Shown here in pieces: positions 61,718 through 64,000 of a DNA stretch of 64,000 nucleotides (position 1 is its first letter; each line of letters begins with the position of its first letter). The position numbers were made by a program, and so were the translations under genes. The DNA is taken from positions 477,958 to 541,957 of the forward strand of contig NZ_JXSL01000020.1 of the NCBI RefSeq assembly GCF_000829825.1, given 5' to 3'. The notes under the pieces were generated by a model. The model did not search any database. It saw nothing but the letters and a program-made list of their open reading frames with translations, and was not told where the DNA came from. The DNA is from Paramagnetospirillum magnetotacticum MS-1 (GTDB taxonomy: Bacteria > Pseudomonadota > Alphaproteobacteria > Rhodospirillales > Magnetospirillaceae).

Positions 61718-64000
61718 ATGGCCGAGAACAACAACTCCAATCCTCCGGGCAACGAGCACGGCAAGGACCAGCCGGGCAAGGACCAGCACGCTGGTACCGA
61801 GGATGCACAGCAGTCGCTCGACGACTTGACGGTGCTGCAGAACGTTGACGAGAAGAATATGGGGGAGGCGCGCTACAATGCGACGCGTCCCGTCGATGTC
61901 AGCGACACCCAGTTGGGCAACCTCGCCAATGTGCAGCAGGGTTCGACGGGCAACCCGCAAGTCCAGAATCTGGGCGGCATCGCTGGCGGCGCCAACATCT
62001 CCCTCGACGTGGCCATCGAGGGGGTCAAGGATAATACCGTGGCGCCGCCCGTGCTCGAGAATCTGGCGGTGGACGTGCGCGACGAGGCTCATTCCGTCGC
62101 TGTGAATACCGGTGGCGCTAAGTCGATTGATGTGCGCGAACTCCCTGATCTCGCCAAGCCCGACGCGGAATTCAAGGATCAGGGCCGGGAAACCGTTCAG
62201 CCTCAGACCGTCACTCCCGCCGCTGGCTTTGTGCCCAATTCCCAGGCTCCCGAGGCTCCGGCTTCGGCTCCGGCCCCCGTTGCCGCAGTTAAGGAGAAGG
62301 CCCCCGAGATCGTTGCTGCCGTCAATCATGCGCCGACGACCCAGGACGGCGAAGTGACGACGGTTGACGACGACACCGCGGTCAAGGGCAAAGTCTCGGT
62401 CAACGATCAGGATGGCGACAGCCTGACCTTCTCGCTGGTGGATGCGTCCGGCAGCAAGGTGAGCAGCCTGACCACCGAACACGGCACCGTGACCATCGAC
62501 GCCAAGACCGGTGAATACACCTTCACGCCCAATGACGAGGCAGACAAGCTTGGTGTGTCGCAATCGGCCCATGACAGCTTCTCGGTGATGGTCGATGACG
62601 GGCATGGCGGCACCTCGACCGCCAATATCGGCGTCACCATCACCGGCTCCAATGACGGTCCGACCGTGTCCGCCGATGCCGTCCTGACCGGCGGCGATGA
62701 AGACACCTCGATTACCATTCATGCGTCGGATCTGCTGAAGAACGCCCATGACGTGGATGTGGGCGACACGCTGTCTGTGACCAATCTGTCGGCCACCAAC
62801 GGCACCATCACCGACAATCATGACGGTACCTATACCTTCACGCCGAACCACGATTTCAACGGTCAGGTGGACCTGAGCTATACCGTCTCGGATGGCCATG
62901 GGGGCGATACGCCGGCCAAGGCGAGCTTCGATGTGGCCGCGGTCAACGACAAGGCGACGTTGGCGCCCGATGATCTGGTGACCGTGGACGACGACACCAA
63001 GAGTGAAGGCTTCGCTCATGGCAGTGACGTGGATGGCGACACGCTGACCTATTCGCTGGTCGATGCCGACGGCAATAAGGTCACCAGCCTGACCACCGAT
63101 CACGGAACCGTGACCATCGATCCGGATACGGGCAAGTACTCCTTCACGCCCAATGATGAGGCCGACAAGATCGGTTTGGGTCAATCCGCCCATGACAGCT
63201 TCAAGGTCGTGGCCAATGACGGCCAGGTGGACAGCGATGTGTCGACGGTCAACGTCACCATCACCGGCTCCAATGACGGGCCGACGGTTACTCACATCGA
63301 TGCCGTGGCCACCGACGAGGATCATGCCGGGACCGGCCATGTGGCTGGCGCGGATGTGGATGTGGGCGACACGGTGCGTTACCACCTGGTGGACGCCAAT
63401 GGCAACCAGACCGACACGCTGGTCACCGAGCACGGTTCGGTGAGCATCAACCCGGCGACGGGCGAATACACGTTTACGCCCAACGCCGATGCGCAGCATC
63501 TTGGCGCGGGCGTGGTGCAGGCCGACAGCTTCCAGGTTGTGGCCTCGGATGGGTCGCTCAGCAGCGCTCCGACCACGGTCAATGTGAGCATCACTGGCAA
63601 TAACGACGCGGCCACCATCACCGGCTCGGCGGCCGGTTCGGTGGGTGAGGACGGGAACCATTCGGCGACCGGCCATCTGTCGGTGGCCGATGTGGATTCG
63701 GGCCAGGCCCATGTGACGGCCCAGACGGTGGAGACCGACCAGGGCACGTTCAGCATCGGGACCGACGGCAACTGGTCCTTCGCGGTCAATTCCGCCAATG
63801 CGGATGTGCAGGCGCTGGGCGCTGGCGAATCCATGACCAAGACCTTCACGGTGGCCAGCGCCGACGGCACGGCGACCCAGGAGGTCACGGTGACCATCAA
63901 TGGCGCCAATGACAGCGCCACCATCACCGGCTCGGCCGCCGGTTCGGTGGGCGAGGACGGGAACCATTCGGCGACCGGCCATCTGTCGGTGGCCGATGTG
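61718..64000 (+). CDS. Large VCBS/cadherin-like repeat protein, probable secreted adhesin (3' partial)
   Basis: 761 codons, open to the window end. ATG 61718 has GGGAG eight bases upstream. After an acidic, Asn/Gln-rich N-terminus (MAENNNSNPPGNEHGKDQ) and an Ala/Pro linker come repeated beta-sandwich modules from about residue 205, each with TVDDDT-like, DGDSLTFSLVDA, GTVTIDAKTGEYTFTPN, and VTITGSNDGPTV segments. These are VCBS and cadherin/Ig-like repeats with Ca-binding Asp clusters. No Sec signal peptide is present, which suits type I secretion with a C-terminal signal outside the window. Near-identical 306-base repeats begin at 63611. Confidence 0.9.
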   Translation, partial: MAENNNSNPPGNEHGKDQPGKDQHAGTEDAQQSLDDLTVLQNVDEKNMGEARYNATRPVDVSDTQLGNLANVQQGSTGNPQVQNLGGIAGGANISLDVAIEGVKDNTVAPPVLENLAVDVRDEAHSVAVNTGGAKSIDVRELPDLAKPDAEFKDQGRETVQPQTVTPAAGFVPNSQAPEAPASAPAPVAAVKEKAPEIVAAVNHAPTTQDGEVTTVDDDTAVKGKVSVNDQDGDSLTFSLVDASGSKVSSLTTEHGTVTIDAKTGEYTFTPNDEADKLGVSQSAHDSFSVMVDDGHGGTSTANIGVTITGSNDGPTVSADAVLTGGDEDTSITIHASDLLKNAHDVDVGDTLSVTNLSATNGTITDNHDGTYTFTPNHDFNGQVDLSYTVSDGHGGDTPAKASFDVAAVNDKATLAPDDLVTVDDDTKSEGFAHGSDVDGDTLTYSLVDADGNKVTSLTTDHGTVTIDPDTGKYSFTPNDEADKIGLGQSAHDSFKVVANDGQVDSDVSTVNVTITGSNDGPTVTHIDAVATDEDHAGTGHVAGADVDVGDTVRYHLVDANGNQTDTLVTEHGSVSINPATGEYTFTPNADAQHLGAGVVQADSFQVVASDGSLSSAPTTVNVSITGNNDAATITGSAAGSVGEDGNHSATGHLSVADVDSGQAHVTAQTVETDQGTFSIGTDGNWSFAVNSANADVQALGAGESMTKTFTVASADGTATQEVTVTINGANDSATITGSAAGSVGEDGNHSATGHLSVADV
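63611..64000 (+). repeat. 306-bp tandem repeat in the adhesin gene
   Basis: The block starting GCCACCATCACCGGCTCGGC at 63611 recurs at 63917, a 306-base period (102 residues). The first 84 bases of the two copies differ at two positions. The second copy is cut by the window end, so more copies may follow. Confidence 0.9.

Noticed and set aside
61700..63982. 760-residue open frame on the minus strand
   Set aside because: It is the antisense of the VCBS-repeat adhesin, whose plus-strand frame is open for 761 codons with a good ribosome site and recognisable modules.

Overview
This 64 kb window reads as a GC-rich alphaproteobacterial chromosome, most likely a Magnetospirillum/Paramagnetospirillum-type member of the Rhodospirillales. 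That assignment is inference. It rests on the mix of a CowN-like diazotroph protein, a quinone-linked Hyb-type NiFe hydrogenase with HypX, a hemerythrin, a PTSNtr enzyme I, alphaproteobacterial DUF4167 and DUF1178 proteins and a large chemosensory locus. No rRNA, tRNA, CRISPR array, prophage or transposase was seen. Genes are dense and many start/stop codons overlap (ATGA, TGATG, TAATG), so long translationally coupled operons are common.

Layout. 1-6 kb: the 3' end of cowN, ruvX, a secreted protein, a broken GIY-YIG nuclease gene inside a cluster of palindromic repeats, then a minus-strand run with aroC, fabI, a CBS-domain protein and a cold-shock protein. 6-14 kb: rhodanese, sppA, a short-chain dehydrogenase, a PilZ protein, two tandem paralogues of unknown function, map, sfsA and a methyltransferase. 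14-32 kb: housekeeping genes mostly on the plus strand (comF, grxC, a nitrilase-family amidase, DUF1178, DUF1275, lysC, a flavin monooxygenase, ptsP, a RodZ-like protein with a 45-bp tandem repeat, ispG, hisS, hemA, prfA, prmC, DUF4167), with ubiG on the minus strand. 32-35 kb: hemerythrin, a GT39-type membrane glycosyltransferase and a flavoprotein.

36-50 kb is one hydrogenase island, almost all on the minus strand: hybO-hybA-hybB-hybC, a hairpin followed by a T-run, hybD/hupD, a second hypC (hupF/hybG type), a hupK-like gene, hypA, hypB, a hypF that keeps only its C-terminal half, hypC, hypD, hypE and hypX. Together these encode an uptake hydrogenase that passes electrons from H2 through a periplasmic Fe-S subunit and an NrfD-like membrane subunit to quinone, plus the machinery that builds and inserts the NiFe(CN)2CO centre. 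A 15-base match to the sigma-54 promoter consensus lies upstream of hybO. Two unrelated dispersed repeats flank the shortened hypF.

51-64 kb holds ftsB and a compact chemosensory operon: MCP, CheB, CheR with a TPR tail, a CheA-REC hybrid, a lone receiver, an Hpt-REC-REC-GGDEF diguanylate cyclase and two CheW proteins. This is the gene complement of a Wsp-type, cyclic-di-GMP-producing surface-sensing pathway. Divergent from it, across a 0.77 kb intergenic region, is a large VCBS/cadherin-like repeat protein, probably a secreted adhesin, that runs off the window. A sensory array making c-di-GMP next to an adhesin is the most interesting system here.
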